Shown: positions 1-8,324, numbered from the stretch's first letter. The stretch is DNA of 64,000 bases from Brevibacterium sp. S22 (GCF_004745485.1 NZ_RHFG01000007.1:88826-152825); one strand, 5' to 3'. Numbers and translations are program-made. Notes: generated by a model not told the origin, from the sequence alone.

Positions 1-608
1 GTGAGACGATGGCCGGAGTCATCGCCGACGAGTCGATCCACGATCCCGACCGCGGATTCTCGGGCGGGTATTACATGGAGACGATCTCGCTGGGCCCGGC
101 GTTCATGGCCTCCTTCGTCGAACCCGGCGGTTGGGGACCGGACTTCGCGGCCCTGCTCGACCGGTACCTCAACACCGCAGGAATGTGGATCGTCGGTGAG
201 GACATGCCGCAGGAGACGAACCGGGTGACGCTGAATACGGCGGTCAAGGACCCGAACGGTCTGCCCGTGCCGAACGTCCACTACGACGATCACGCCAACG
301 ACCTGGCGATGCGCGAACACGCCTACGCTGCAGGGCAGAGAGTCTACGAGGCGGTCGGTGCACAGACGTCGCACCACACCCCGCCGTATCCGTCGACGCA
401 CAACCTCGGCACCGCGCGGATGAGCGAACGTCCCGAGGACGGGGTCGTCGACAAGTGGGGCCGGACGCATGACGTGAAGAACCTCTTCGTCTCCGACGGG
501 TCGGTCTTCACCACCGGAGCCGCGGCGAACCCGACACTGACGATCGTGGCGCTCGCCATCCGCCAGGCCGAGTACATCGCCGAGGCGCTGCGGACCGGGG
601 AGGTCTGA
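1..608 (+). CDS. GMC family FAD-dependent oxidoreductase, C-terminal part (5' end outside window)
   Basis: The frame is open from base 3 at the window edge, so only about the last 200 residues are visible and the true start lies upstream; the Met at base 9 is internal. The visible part is the substrate-binding and C-terminal region of glucose-methanol-choline oxidoreductases. The two active-site positions of the family are recognisable: a His in STHNLGTARM (about residue 131 counted from base 9) and an Asn in AANPTLTI (about 174), the latter inside the C-terminal FAD-contact motif. Family members oxidise alcohols, sugars or choline using FAD; the substrate cannot be told. The nucleotide-binding N-terminus is not visible, so the gene's completeness is unknown. 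The gene ends in a TGA, followed by a strong hairpin. Confidence 0.85.
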   Translation, partial: ETMAGVIADESIHDPDRGFSGGYYMETISLGPAFMASFVEPGGWGPDFAALLDRYLNTAGMWIVGEDMPQETNRVTLNTAVKDPNGLPVPNVHYDDHANDLAMREHAYAAGQRVYEAVGAQTSHHTPPYPSTHNLGTARMSERPEDGVVDKWGRTHDVKNLFVSDGSVFTTGAAANPTLTIVALAIRQAEYIAEALRTGEV

Positions 609-638
609 GGGGCGGGGCCTGGAGCCGGTCTTCAGTTT

Positions 639-687
639 GGTGAAACTGCAGCAGCTTGGTTCAGGGCCGAGCTGCTGCAGTTTCACC
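639..687. terminator. 18-bp stem hairpin between convergent genes
   Basis: Perfect inverted repeat: 639-656 (GGTGAAACTGCAGCAGCT) pairs with 670-687, with a 13-base loop. It sits between the end of the GMC oxidoreductase and the end of the minus-strand hepT gene, so it could terminate both. There is no clear T-run, so it may instead be a REP-type element. Part of its sequence recurs at 1666-1710, on the other side of the mntA-hepT pair. Confidence 0.5.
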
Positions 688-736
688 GAGCTGGTGTACA
701 GGCTCGTGCAGTGAACTTGGGGCGGACCCGGTGCCT

Positions 737-1108
737 TCAGTCGGATTCGTCCGAGTCAGCAGTCAGCACTGTTCGCGCTTTCTCGAATGACGGCTGAAGC
801 AAGGTATGCCACGCGGGCAGGTCATCGGACAACGTCATCCAGGTGACAGCTCGATTGCTCTCGTCGTATTGGTGGATCAGGAAATTTCGGTTGGCGACGG
901 CCACTTCCCATTCGACGCTTGAAGGCGGGGGAGCTTTCATCGACGAAATTCGTTTGGCCGCTTCCCCGAGCTTCATCATCAGTGAATCACCGGCCTCCTG
1001 CAGGAGGCCGTTCTCGAGATAGGCGGATTCTCCCTGTTGCACGATCTGCTCTGCCCTCACGAGCCAAGCTTCGATGTGGAGGAGCTCCTTTGCTGTCCGG
1101 CGATCCAT
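737..1108 (-). CDS. hepT: HepT-like HEPN-domain toxin (DUF86)
   Basis: A 123-residue protein of the HepT/DUF86 HEPN family. The RNase signature R-X4-H-X-Y is visible as RNFLIHQY (R74, H79, Y81). In characterised MntA-HepT systems HepT is an RNase toxin and its tyrosine in this motif is AMPylated by MntA to neutralise it; this is family knowledge, not shown here. The gene overlaps the upstream mntA by one base (TGATG), so the two are translationally coupled, antitoxin first. The length is slightly below the usual 130-140 residues, but the core helices are present. It should be cytoplasmic. Confidence 0.85.
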   Translation of the reverse strand: MDRRTAKELLHIEAWLVRAEQIVQQGESAYLENGLLQEAGDSLMMKLGEAAKRISSMKAPPPSSVEWEVAVANRNFLIHQYDESNRAVTWMTLSDDLPAWHTLLQPSFEKARTVLTADSDESD

Positions 1109-1581
1109 CAGAGCAACACGGCTTCGCGGCGGATGTCATCGTCTAGACCGGGTTTCAGCCCACCGTAGTCGATCAGATCGATCCCCCTGCCTAGAACTTC
1201 CTCGATGAGCAGCTTGAACTTGACGAACCCGAACGAAGAGAGCCCCTTCGGGACGTCGACGACGAGATCGATATCGGAATCTGGCCGGGCCTCTCCCCGG
1301 GCAGCAGACCCGAAGACTGCGAGGCGAGCGAAGCCCTGATCGAATGCGAGCTGCTTGAGAATCGGGATGGCCGCTTCAAGAAGCATTTCGGGGTGAACCT
1401 CATCGAGGTCGGGTGCGAACCTCAGCTGTTGACTGACAGCAGGTTGTGAGATGCCGAGATCGGCGGCAATCTGTCGCTGGCTGCTTCCTGTCGCAATCAT
1501 GGCTCTGAGAGCGAGCACGCGTCGCAGCCGCGCGAGGTCTTCATCGCGCTGCGCGCTGCGATACTCGTCCACATAGTTCAT
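1108..1581 (-). CDS. mntA: MntA-like minimal nucleotidyltransferase antitoxin with N-terminal HTH
   Basis: A 157-residue protein. Residues about 85-145 form a minimal nucleotidyltransferase with the GSX10DXD motif (GS at 91-92, D103 and D105) and a third acidic residue in GIDLID (D135). Residues about 34-54 form a helix-turn-helix (SQRQIAADLGISQPAVSQQL), which ordinary MntA proteins of about 100-140 residues usually lack. The expected role is to AMPylate and neutralise the HepT toxin encoded directly downstream with a 1-base overlap. The HTH suggests the antitoxin also binds its own promoter region; that is inference. The ATG start leaves a 251-base gap to the divergent reductase gene. Confidence 0.82.
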   Translation of the reverse strand: MNYVDEYRSAQRDEDLARLRRVLALRAMIATGSSQRQIAADLGISQPAVSQQLRFAPDLDEVHPEMLLEAAIPILKQLAFDQGFARLAVFGSAARGEARPDSDIDLVVDVPKGLSSFGFVKFKLLIEEVLGRGIDLIDYGGLKPGLDDDIRREAVLL

Positions 1582-1649
1582 AAGGCTATCTTATCACCCG
1601 CGGATTCGTCCCAGACGTTTTCCGAGGTCCGTTTCACCGGCACGATGGC

Positions 1650-1710
1650 CTCGGTGAACCGACACCAGTTTGGTCCATGCGCCAAGCCGGCTGCGATTCA
1701 CCGAGCCGGT
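1650..1710. repeat. Degenerate inverted repeat, related to the element at 633-695
   Basis: CTCGGTGAA (1650-1658) pairs with TTCACCGAG (1697-1705), with further imperfect pairing inside. CAGTTTGGT at 1666-1674 and the block GCTGCGATTCACCGAGCCGGT-like at 1690-1710 match, in the same orientation and order, CAGTTTGGT at 633-641 and the block at 674-695 downstream of hepT. The rest of the 1582-1832 gap holds nothing else I can identify apart from the AGGAG ribosome-binding site of the next gene. Confidence 0.4.
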
Positions 1711-1832
1711 AATGTCAAAGGCACTCTCGCAGGTCGGATGACGGCAAGTAGGATGCGAGAGACCGACATCGACGCAGCCTCGGCGGGCTGCAGTATCCGC
1801 GTGACCGCCGCAGGCTCGAGAGGAGACTGCTC

Positions 1833-2393
1833 GTGCCACGCACCGTCTACTACACCGCGACCACGCTCGACGGGTTCATCGCCGACCCGAATGATTCGCT
1901 CGAATGGCTGCTGCGCCAGGCCGGAGAGCCGCCGGATGACGGGTTCATCGACGGCGTCGGTGCGGTCGTCATGGGCGCGACGACCTACGAGTGGGTGCTG
2001 CGCAACCTCGATGGACCGTGGCCCTATGAGGTTCCTGCCTGGGTGATGACCCACCGCAAACTCTCCCTGCCTGAGGTGGGGAAGGACGGGAAGACTCCCG
2101 ACATCCGATTCGCGAAGGGCTCGGTCTCCGACCACTACTTCGAAATGTGCACCGCCACCGGCGATCGCGACCTGTGGGTGATGGGCGGCGGCGACCTCGC
2201 CGGACAGTTCGCCGATGAGGGATTCCTCGACGAGATCATCACCTTCACGGCTCCCGTGGTTCTCGGCAAGGGCCGCTCGTTGCTGCCACGTCGACTCGAC
2301 CTCGAACTCCTCGAAGTCGGGCACAGCGATCCCTTCGTCATCGCCCGCCACCGCGTGGTCGGTCCCCTCCTCGAAGACAGCCCGACGGAGTGA
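1833..2393 (+). CDS. Dihydrofolate reductase / RibD C-terminal family protein
   Basis: A 186-residue protein of the RibD C-terminal/DHFR-fold family. The N-terminal TTLDGFIA stretch, the central GATTYEW motif and the WVMGGGDLAGQF stretch (NADPH-binding glycine-rich turn) are typical of the small actinobacterial reductases annotated as dihydrofolate reductase family. These enzymes are NADPH-dependent; the true substrate of this branch is usually unknown and trimethoprim-type DHFR activity should not be assumed. The start is GTG at 1833, with an AGGAG ribosome-binding site at 1821-1825. It stands alone, divergent from mntA. Function beyond fold is uncertain. Confidence 0.8.
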   Translation: MPRTVYYTATTLDGFIADPNDSLEWLLRQAGEPPDDGFIDGVGAVVMGATTYEWVLRNLDGPWPYEVPAWVMTHRKLSLPEVGKDGKTPDIRFAKGSVSDHYFEMCTATGDRDLWVMGGGDLAGQFADEGFLDEIITFTAPVVLGKGRSLLPRRLDLELLEVGHSDPFVIARHRVVGPLLEDSPTE

Positions 2394-2552
2394 ATCCCTT
2401 CGCCGAGGCGGTCCGACGCTGCGAACGCATGGACAGGGCCACCTCGGCGAAGGAATCGATGTTTCGTGCGCAGGGGAGGGCCGCCTCGGCGAGGATCATC
2501 CGGATATCGGGCACCCTGGTGGATGGGTGGGATTCCGTGATTCGATGCAGTC

Positions 2553-3311
2553 ATGACTGCTGCGATTGAGAACCATCGGGCCCGCCTGCGCGCGGGGGAG
2601 ACCTACAACGGACTGTGGATGATGTCGACGAGCGCGGAGCTCGCGAAGGTCGGGTCGGCGGCCGGGTTCGACTATGTCTGCATCGATCTGCAGCACGGGC
2701 TGGTGCGGCCCACCGATGTGCTGCGGCTGACGGATGCCGTGCGTGCCAGCGGGGATGCGCTCGTGACCGCGCGGGTCGCGGCGAACCGGTTCACCGAGAT
2801 CGGGGCGCTCGCCGACGCTGGTGTCGAAGCGATCATCGTCCCGCTCGTGTCGTCGGTCGCCGAGGCGGAAGCTGCAGTGCGTGCCCTCGACTACCCTTCG
2901 CGTGGCGGGGACCGGTCATGGGGGCCGACAGCGGAGATCATGCACAATGCCGTGCAGGACACCACCGCCGAACGCCCGCTGCTGTTCGTGATGATCGAGA
3001 ACGAGGACGGCCTGGCCAACGTTGAGGACATCTGCGCGGTGCCCGGCATCGACGGGGTCTACGTCGGCCCTTCGGACCTCGCATTCGCTGTCGGTGCGCT
3101 GCCGGGTCAGCACAACGAGGCCCACTCCGAGGCGCTCGTGCGCATCCGTGCGGCCGCCAATGCTGCGGGCGTCGTCCCGGGGATCCACTGCGGCGACGGC
3201 GCAGAAGCCACGCTGCGCAAGGAACAGGGCTTCCGCTTCATCACCTCATGCGGCGACCTCGGCGCCGCGGGCCGAGCCTTCCGAGAGGACCTAACAACCG
3301 CCCGCTCCTAA
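2553..3311 (+). CDS. HpcH/HpaI family class II aldolase (2-dehydro-3-deoxyglucarate aldolase-like)
   Basis: A 252-residue TIM-barrel aldolase of the HpcH/HpaI/GarL group, which cleaves 2-keto-3-deoxy acids to pyruvate and an aldehyde with a divalent metal. Family catalytic and metal residues are visible: H48 in DLQHG, R74 in TARV, E149 in MIENEDG and D175 in GPSDLA. The length matches the family (250-265). Substrate cannot be fixed; 2-keto-3-deoxyglucarate or 4-hydroxy-2-oxoheptanedioate are the usual ones. A KdgD-type sugar-acid module lies 7 kb downstream on the other strand, which makes a sugar-acid substrate plausible. The stop codon is followed within 5 bases by the first copy of a 56-bp palindromic repeat. 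Confidence 0.88.
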   Translation: MTAAIENHRARLRAGETYNGLWMMSTSAELAKVGSAAGFDYVCIDLQHGLVRPTDVLRLTDAVRASGDALVTARVAANRFTEIGALADAGVEAIIVPLVSSVAEAEAAVRALDYPSRGGDRSWGPTAEIMHNAVQDTTAERPLLFVMIENEDGLANVEDICAVPGIDGVYVGPSDLAFAVGALPGQHNEAHSEALVRIRAAANAAGVVPGIHCGDGAEATLRKEQGFRFITSCGDLGAAGRAFREDLTTARS

Positions 3312-3315
3312 ATTG

Positions 3316-3371
3316 CTACCCGACGGCGGCTCTGCAACCTGGCGCCAGGTTGCAGAGCCGCCGTCACGTAG
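3316..3371. repeat. 56-bp palindromic repeat, copy 1
   Basis: Two 28-base arms meet at GGCGCC; arms differ at two paired positions near the outer ends. The element starts 5 bases after the aldolase stop. Two other copies occur at 12623-12678 and 20356-20411. This copy has a T/A pair in the arms (CTCTGCAACC with its complement) where the other two have A/T (CTCAGCAACC), a compensatory swap that keeps the stem. No T-run follows, so a simple intrinsic terminator is not certain. Confidence 0.9.
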
Positions 3372-3651
3372 TTCTGGGGAGTGGGTGGGTCCGCGTTGCG
3401 TGCGACGTTGCTATGGTGCGCCAGGATGTTCTTGAGTAAGCCAAGTATCCTGGCGTTTCTCTATTCAACTCACGAGTTTTCCTGCTTGCGCATACTCATT
3501 GATGCAATTCCCTCAGGGTATCGAAACATGCGAAAACAATCTTGGACAGGCATCGTTGAGTCGCGAATACTGGAACGCATCACAATTGTTCCACGTCACA
3601 AATGCCATGCCACACCTGCTCATGGACCAGAACCCAATGGAGGGATCGCCG
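3372..3651 (+). promoter_or_regulatory. Leader of the ABC importer operon, with a 9-bp hairpin
   Basis: Together with the palindromic repeat this is a 340-base stretch without a gene. CGCCAGGAT at 3419-3427 pairs perfectly with ATCCTGGCG at 3447-3455, followed by a T-rich run (TTTCTCTATT). It could be a terminator for the aldolase gene or a leader element of the transporter. The region is noticeably AT-richer than its surroundings. I could not identify a known riboswitch or a confident promoter. Confidence 0.35.
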
Positions 3652-4500
3652 ATGACAACAGCACCACGCATCGATACCGATGCAGTTCGACCTGTGGAGC
3701 CCGGCCCTTTGCCGTCAGCTCCGCCGACTGCATCTCGGCTCAAGCCTGAGTCATTCACAGCGGGAATCAAAGCTGTTGTCGGGCTCGTCGGATTGTTCGC
3801 GATCTGGGAATTCGCCGTCTTCATCTTCGACTTCCCGAAGTATCTGCTTGTCGGTCCGATCTCGGCGTTCGAGGAGTTGTTCACGAACCCGGGGTACTTC
3901 GCTGTCAACGCTCTCACCACCCTTCAGGAAGGTCTCGCAGGATTTGCCCTAGGCACAGCATTGGGCGTTCTGTGCGGTGCGCTGCTCTATTACGCTTCCT
4001 TCCTTCGTCCCTTCCTCTATCCGGCGCTCATCGCCATCGACACGATTCCGAAAGTCGCCCTAGCACCGCTGTTCATCGTCTGGTTCGGCTTCGGCTTCGA
4101 ATCGAAGGCTTTCGTGGCAATGGCCATCGCATTCTTCCCACTCGTCATCAATACGTTCGACGGACTCAACTCCGTGCCGCACGAGTTGCAAGACCTTGCA
4201 CGCATCAATCGTGCCTCGAAGCTGAAGAAGATGATGAAAATCGACTTCATCTATGCGCTTCCTTCGATTTTCACGGGGGCGAAGATCTCGATCTCGCTGG
4301 CCGTCGGTGGCGCCGTGGTCGGTGAGTTCATCGCGGGGTCTAAGGGCCTCGGATACGTCATTCTTCTCGCGAACTCACAGGTCGACCTCCCCTCGATGTT
4401 CGCAGCATTCATCGTGCTTGCGGCGATCGCATTGCTTCTCTTCTTCATCATCGACCTCATCTCGAAGAAGCTGCTGCCGTGGAAGAACTACACGAAGTGA
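3652..4500 (+). CDS. ABC transporter permease, SsuC/TauC type
   Basis: A 282-residue integral membrane permease of the BPD_transp_1 family, similar to SsuC/TauC and ThiX-type permeases. After a proline-rich cytoplasmic N-terminus of about 30 residues come about six hydrophobic segments. The ATPase-contact loop (family EAA region) is recognisable around HELQDLARINRASKLKKMMKIDF, near residues 182-204. I chose ATG 3652 because GGAGGG precedes it by 7 bases; an open frame extends upstream to 3499 but without a site. The next two genes encode the binding lipoprotein (11-base gap) and the ATPase, completing the importer. Substrate is unknown; relatives carry sulfonates, nitrate, thiamine precursors or aromatic acids. 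Confidence 0.9.
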   Translation: MTTAPRIDTDAVRPVEPGPLPSAPPTASRLKPESFTAGIKAVVGLVGLFAIWEFAVFIFDFPKYLLVGPISAFEELFTNPGYFAVNALTTLQEGLAGFALGTALGVLCGALLYYASFLRPFLYPALIAIDTIPKVALAPLFIVWFGFGFESKAFVAMAIAFFPLVINTFDGLNSVPHELQDLARINRASKLKKMMKIDFIYALPSIFTGAKISISLAVGGAVVGEFIAGSKGLGYVILLANSQVDLPSMFAAFIVLAAIALLLFFIIDLISKKLLPWKNYTK

Positions 4501-4511
4501 GAGGCGGAACC

Positions 4512-5540
4512 ATGCACATCTTGAAGAAACTGCTTGCTGCGCCGCTCCTGCTGTCTGTCGTCGCTCTGACAGGATGCACGCCAAAGGACGGACTCGATGA
4601 CTTCAACCTCATGGTCGACGTCGCTTATCTGCCGAAGCACGCACCGTTCTTCGCAGCGGAGGCTGCGGGGTTCTTTGAAGAGGAGGGATTCGATGTCTCG
4701 CTGATGCCGGGTTCCGGTTCGACCAACACCGTGACTTCCGTCGAAACCGGGAGAGTCGACGCTGGATGGGCCGATTTCGGCGCGACCATCCTCAGCCAGG
4801 GCAAAGGAGCTCACGTTAAGCAGGTGAACCTGCTTCAAGCCCGATCTGCATATGCGACTATCGCACTCGAGAGTTCGGGTATCGAAACCTGGGAGGATAT
4901 GAAGGGCAAGACAGTGGCCACCGAAGGCGCCGGTGCCATGACGGCGATGTGGCCGCTCGCGCTTGAACGCAGTGGCCTCAAGCAGGATGACGTCAATGTC
5001 GTCCACGCCACCGGCGAATCGAAGATTCCAGGCCTGTTGGCCGATCGTTGGGATGCGAACCTAGCGCTCTACGTCTCCGACGAGCCCGCTCTGATGGCAC
5101 TCGGTGAGAAGGCGAACATCCTCAAATGGTCTGACGTCGGCATCGACCTCTACGGCAACGGCATCGTTGTCTCGGATGATTCCCTGAAGAATGATCCCGA
5201 GCGAGTTGAGCGGTTTAACCGCGCTATGCAGAAGGGCTTTCTCTGGGCCTGCGACCACCCGGAACAGACTGCAGAGGACTTCACGAAGGAAGTCCAAGGG
5301 TACGAACCGGAGACCGTGACTTATGCGCTCAAGTCGCAATGCGAATTGAACTGGGCCACCGGAAAGTCAGACGATCAGTTCGGTGTGATGACTGACGATG
5401 GAGTTGGGCAGATGCTGAGCGTGGCCACTGACTTCCTCGGTCTCGAGAATTCGACCGACCTCACGGTCGACGACATCTATTCGAACGACTACATCGACCC
5501 GATTCGCCATGACGAAGACGTTGCGGCACCTACAAAGTGA
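4512..5540 (+). CDS. ABC transporter substrate-binding lipoprotein, NMT1/THI5-like
   Basis: A 342-residue periplasmic-type binding protein of the NMT1/SsuA family. It starts with a lipoprotein signal peptide: KK, a hydrophobic stretch, and the lipobox LTGC (Cys at about 22), so it should be lipid-anchored outside the membrane. The family hallmark near the mature N-terminus, an AYLPKHAPFFAAEAAGFF-type stretch followed by a GSGSTN ligand-loop, is present. It is the specificity subunit of the importer encoded by the flanking genes. NMT1-like proteins bind small organic ligands such as pyrimidines, sulfonates or aromatic acids; the ligand here cannot be inferred from sequence. Confidence 0.9.
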   Translation: MHILKKLLAAPLLLSVVALTGCTPKDGLDDFNLMVDVAYLPKHAPFFAAEAAGFFEEEGFDVSLMPGSGSTNTVTSVETGRVDAGWADFGATILSQGKGAHVKQVNLLQARSAYATIALESSGIETWEDMKGKTVATEGAGAMTAMWPLALERSGLKQDDVNVVHATGESKIPGLLADRWDANLALYVSDEPALMALGEKANILKWSDVGIDLYGNGIVVSDDSLKNDPERVERFNRAMQKGFLWACDHPEQTAEDFTKEVQGYEPETVTYALKSQCELNWATGKSDDQFGVMTDDGVGQMLSVATDFLGLENSTDLTVDDIYSNDYIDPIRHDEDVAAPTK

Positions 5541-5553
5541 ATGGAGTAAGACC

Positions 5554-6333
5554 ATGACCACTGACTATGCGATCTCAGTCAACAACGTCGGCAAGACCTA
5601 CACCTCGCGAGACGGGCAGGAGAACGTCGTCCTCAAGGGACTCGACTTTCACGTCAATCCGGGGGAGTTTGTCTCTATCGTCGGCCAGTCCGGCAGCGGG
5701 AAGACCACGCTGCTCAACACAATCTCGGGTCTACAGGAAGCCTCTGAAGGTGAGATCCTCATCCGCGGACGCGAGATCAGCGCCGCGCTCAAGGACATCG
5801 GGATGGTTTTCCAGAGTCCGGTCCTCCTGCCCTGGCGGAATAATCGCGACAATGTCCTCCTGCCCTTGGAATTTCGTGACGCCGTCACATCGGAATCCAA
5901 GGACCACGCCATGGAACTGCTGCACATGGTCGGACTCGGAGAGAAGGCGACCCGGTACTCCTACGAACTCAGTGGTGGGATGCAACAGCGCGTCGCCATC
6001 TGCCGCGCGTTGGTTTCACGTCCCGAAATCCTCCTCATGGATGAGCCATTCGGCGCGCTCGATGCGATGACACGCGATTCGATGAACTTCGAGATCCAGC
6101 GGATCTGGCGCCGCACGGGCTGCAGTGTCCTCTTCGTCACTCACAGCATCTCCGAAGCCGTTTGGCTGGCAGATCGAGTCGTTGTCGTCGGCGATCGTCC
6201 GGGGCGGATCGTCGCCGACGTCAAAGTGGACATCGAACGTCCCCGCGCGAAAGAGCACAAATTCTCAGAGAACTTCGCCAGTTACGTGGCGGAAATCGAA
6301 TCCCACATCGGCGTCACCGCCGGAATCAGCTGA
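5554..6333 (+). CDS. ABC transporter ATP-binding protein, SsuB/TauB type
   Basis: A 259-residue ATPase with all motifs of the nitrate/sulfonate/taurine importer class: Walker A GQSGSGKTT (44-52), Q-loop in MVFQSPVLLPWR, signature LSGGMQQR (139-146), Walker B ILLMDEPF (159-166) and the switch His in FVTHS. It energises the importer with the permease and lipoprotein encoded just upstream. ATG 5554 is chosen because GGAG lies 9 bases before it; the gap to the lipoprotein stop is 13 bases. An M24 peptidase-like gene follows after about 120 bases and is probably in the same unit. Confidence 0.92.
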   Translation: MTTDYAISVNNVGKTYTSRDGQENVVLKGLDFHVNPGEFVSIVGQSGSGKTTLLNTISGLQEASEGEILIRGREISAALKDIGMVFQSPVLLPWRNNRDNVLLPLEFRDAVTSESKDHAMELLHMVGLGEKATRYSYELSGGMQQRVAICRALVSRPEILLMDEPFGALDAMTRDSMNFEIQRIWRRTGCSVLFVTHSISEAVWLADRVVVVGDRPGRIVADVKVDIERPRAKEHKFSENFASYVAEIESHIGVTAGIS

Positions 6334-6452
6334 GCGGTCCGCCTGTTCGGCCCGACGAACGCACGACAGGGACGGCAGGCAGGGATCCTTCGGTGCAAGG
6401 CACATTGCACGAGGCGAGCACGTCTCAAGGAAGATATGGAGTTGGAAACGCA

Positions 6453-8102
6453 ATGATCAAACTGACAACCGACAAGACGCGTCTGGCAGACTCGTTCGGA
6501 CTAGATGCCCAGAAGAGCCTTCTGTTCTCTGCGATTCGCCTTGATTCGAGTCCCCTGGTTGCACCGATCGTCGCCGACACGACTGACGGCGAGGTGCTGC
6601 TTGTTCGTCAGCAGGAGCAGGGAAACGCCCTGTCCGCCGGGGTGCCGAAGGAGCGGATGAGATTCTATGCGCCGTGGGTGACGATCGATCCTCGAATTGT
6701 TGCCGATACACCGGCCGCAGCATCACTCTCGACATTGGTTGAGGAGCTCGCAGAAGGGGGTCAGGTCGGTCTCGACTCCGGTGTCGTCATGAAGCACTAC
6801 TCGACGTTGTCGAGGAGCCTCGATGTCGTCGCCGACAAACAGCCCACGACTCCGGTTGTCGCCTATGAGATCGATACCGCCGCGGTTCTTGAACGCTTCT
6901 CCCGCTGGCGTGAGCTCGGAGCCGAGACTGCGACGCGGCTCATCGCCGACGTCGAACACCTTGACGGACTGGACAAGGAGATCCAGTCGCGGACCAATAC
7001 TCGGTACTCGGCTCTGCAGTCGATGGCGAAGGATCGCGGGCTCGATGCCGTCATCATCTCCGCTCCGCCAAACTTCAGCGAGGTCGTCGGAACTCAGCAG
7101 AGCGAAGATCAACTGGCGATTTGGTCCACTCAGGAAGAGAAACTCTATGTTCTCGCTCCGGAGACCGCACACGGCGTGTCCGGTGCTCCGATCGGCCGCT
7201 TCGCCGGGTTCGGTGCGGCAGCTGTGGCACTGGCTAATGGTAATCAAATCGGCGTTGAGGAGGAATGGATCGCAACCGGACTGGCGCTCGAACTCGAATC
7301 CGAAGGCGCCGTCCTCAGCGAGCTGTCGACCGCTCTCGGTCACTGGCGCGACATTCGTGACCACGAAGACCTCGGGTTCCAGATCGTCGCTGCTAGGTGC
7401 AGCGTCTTCGCCATCGAAGAGGCTCTGAAATGGGCGGAGGAGTCCTTGGAAGCGGGACTTGAGTTCACCGAGCTAGACATCTACGCGCGCTACGTGGACA
7501 AGATCGTCGAATTTCGCACCGACAACGTGATTCCATTCGCGATCGAACCGTACTTCACCAACTTGCATTCCTCGAACAGAATGCTGTTCCCCGGACCTCC
7601 CGTCGACTTCCCGATCAACGATGACACGAAGTGCATCCAACTCGACGCCGGTGTGCGGATCACCTTCGACGGGATCACTGTGGCGACTTCCGACATGGCA
7701 CGCTCGCTTCCGCGCACTGACGGCGCCAAAGAGGCCTATGAGTTCTTCTTCGACGTGGTCCGCGAGGGAATCATCGGCCAGCTGCGCCCCGGCGTCGTGT
7801 GCGAGGAGGTTCACGAGGGGACCTTGGACTATCTGGCATCCCACCTCAAACGGATGATCGAGATCGGCATGCTCGGTGAGGACGTGGACTTCAACACGGA
7901 ATACCGCAAGCGCAACGTCGGGCACCTCATGGGCAAGCAGGAGTCGTTTGCCAACGAGCTGCGCCCCGGCTACAAGCACGTCCTGGACGTCGGATCCTTC
8001 GGCGCCGCGGAGATCCCTTGGCGGTACGGTGATGTGGCGATCGGCACCGAGGACCTCTGGTACATCGGGTCTGACCGAACCTACATCCTCTCGAAGCGCT
8101 GA
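6453..8102 (+). CDS. M24 family (aminopeptidase P / creatinase-like) metallohydrolase
   Basis: A 549-residue protein whose last 220 residues form an M24 pita-bread domain. The five metal-ligand positions are in order: D398 (QLDAGV), D414 (ATSDMAR), H491 (VGHLMGK), E520 (GAAEIP) and E533 (IGTEDLW). The N-terminal ~320 residues resemble creatinase-type domains but are longer than usual. M24 enzymes cleave Xaa-Pro bonds, creatine, ectoine derivatives or similar C-N bonds; the substrate here is open. ATG 6453 begins the recognisable protein; an open frame runs upstream into the ATPase gene but has no supporting site. Its position behind an ABC importer suggests it processes the imported compound. 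Confidence 0.82.
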   Translation: MIKLTTDKTRLADSFGLDAQKSLLFSAIRLDSSPLVAPIVADTTDGEVLLVRQQEQGNALSAGVPKERMRFYAPWVTIDPRIVADTPAAASLSTLVEELAEGGQVGLDSGVVMKHYSTLSRSLDVVADKQPTTPVVAYEIDTAAVLERFSRWRELGAETATRLIADVEHLDGLDKEIQSRTNTRYSALQSMAKDRGLDAVIISAPPNFSEVVGTQQSEDQLAIWSTQEEKLYVLAPETAHGVSGAPIGRFAGFGAAAVALANGNQIGVEEEWIATGLALELESEGAVLSELSTALGHWRDIRDHEDLGFQIVAARCSVFAIEEALKWAEESLEAGLEFTELDIYARYVDKIVEFRTDNVIPFAIEPYFTNLHSSNRMLFPGPPVDFPINDDTKCIQLDAGVRITFDGITVATSDMARSLPRTDGAKEAYEFFFDVVREGIIGQLRPGVVCEEVHEGTLDYLASHLKRMIEIGMLGEDVDFNTEYRKRNVGHLMGKQESFANELRPGYKHVLDVGSFGAAEIPWRYGDVAIGTEDLWYIGSDRTYILSKR

Positions 8103-8162
8103 GGCGGGCCTCTCCACTTCGCGGCGCACCCGGCAGGACGCTCATCGCTTTGTAAGTTGAAT

Positions 8163-8196
8163 GGGGCGGACATTCCCACAAAGGAGTGTCCGCCCC
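8163..8196. terminator. Hairpin between convergent operons
   Basis: GGGGCGGACATTCC (8163-8176) pairs with 8183-8196 (13 of 14 Watson-Crick, one G-U), loop CACAAA. It lies 61 bases after the M24 stop and is probably its terminator. Confidence 0.65.
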
Positions 8197-8262
8197 GTTG
8201 CGTAGATTGAAGATGGTAGAAGCGTGCGATGTAGCTGTCTTCAGGTCAGCAGGGATTTGAAA

Positions 8263-8294
8263 AGCGGTCCGGTCGTTGAATCGACCGGACCGCT
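8263..8294. terminator. Perfect 13-bp hairpin, likely bidirectional terminator
   Basis: AGCGGTCCGGTCG (8263-8275) and its exact complement (8282-8294) flank the loop TTGAAT. An A-run precedes it and CTCCTTTT follows, so it can work on both strands. It lies 31 bases beyond the end of the minus-strand aldehyde dehydrogenase gene. Confidence 0.8.
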
Positions 8295-8324
8295 CTCCTT
8301 TTGTGCTGTCAGCTTCGCAGCTGA

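Noticed and set aside
6162..6452. N-terminal extension of the M24 gene into the ATPase gene
   Set aside because: Basic, low-complexity shadow of the ATPase; recognisable sequence begins at ATG 6453.
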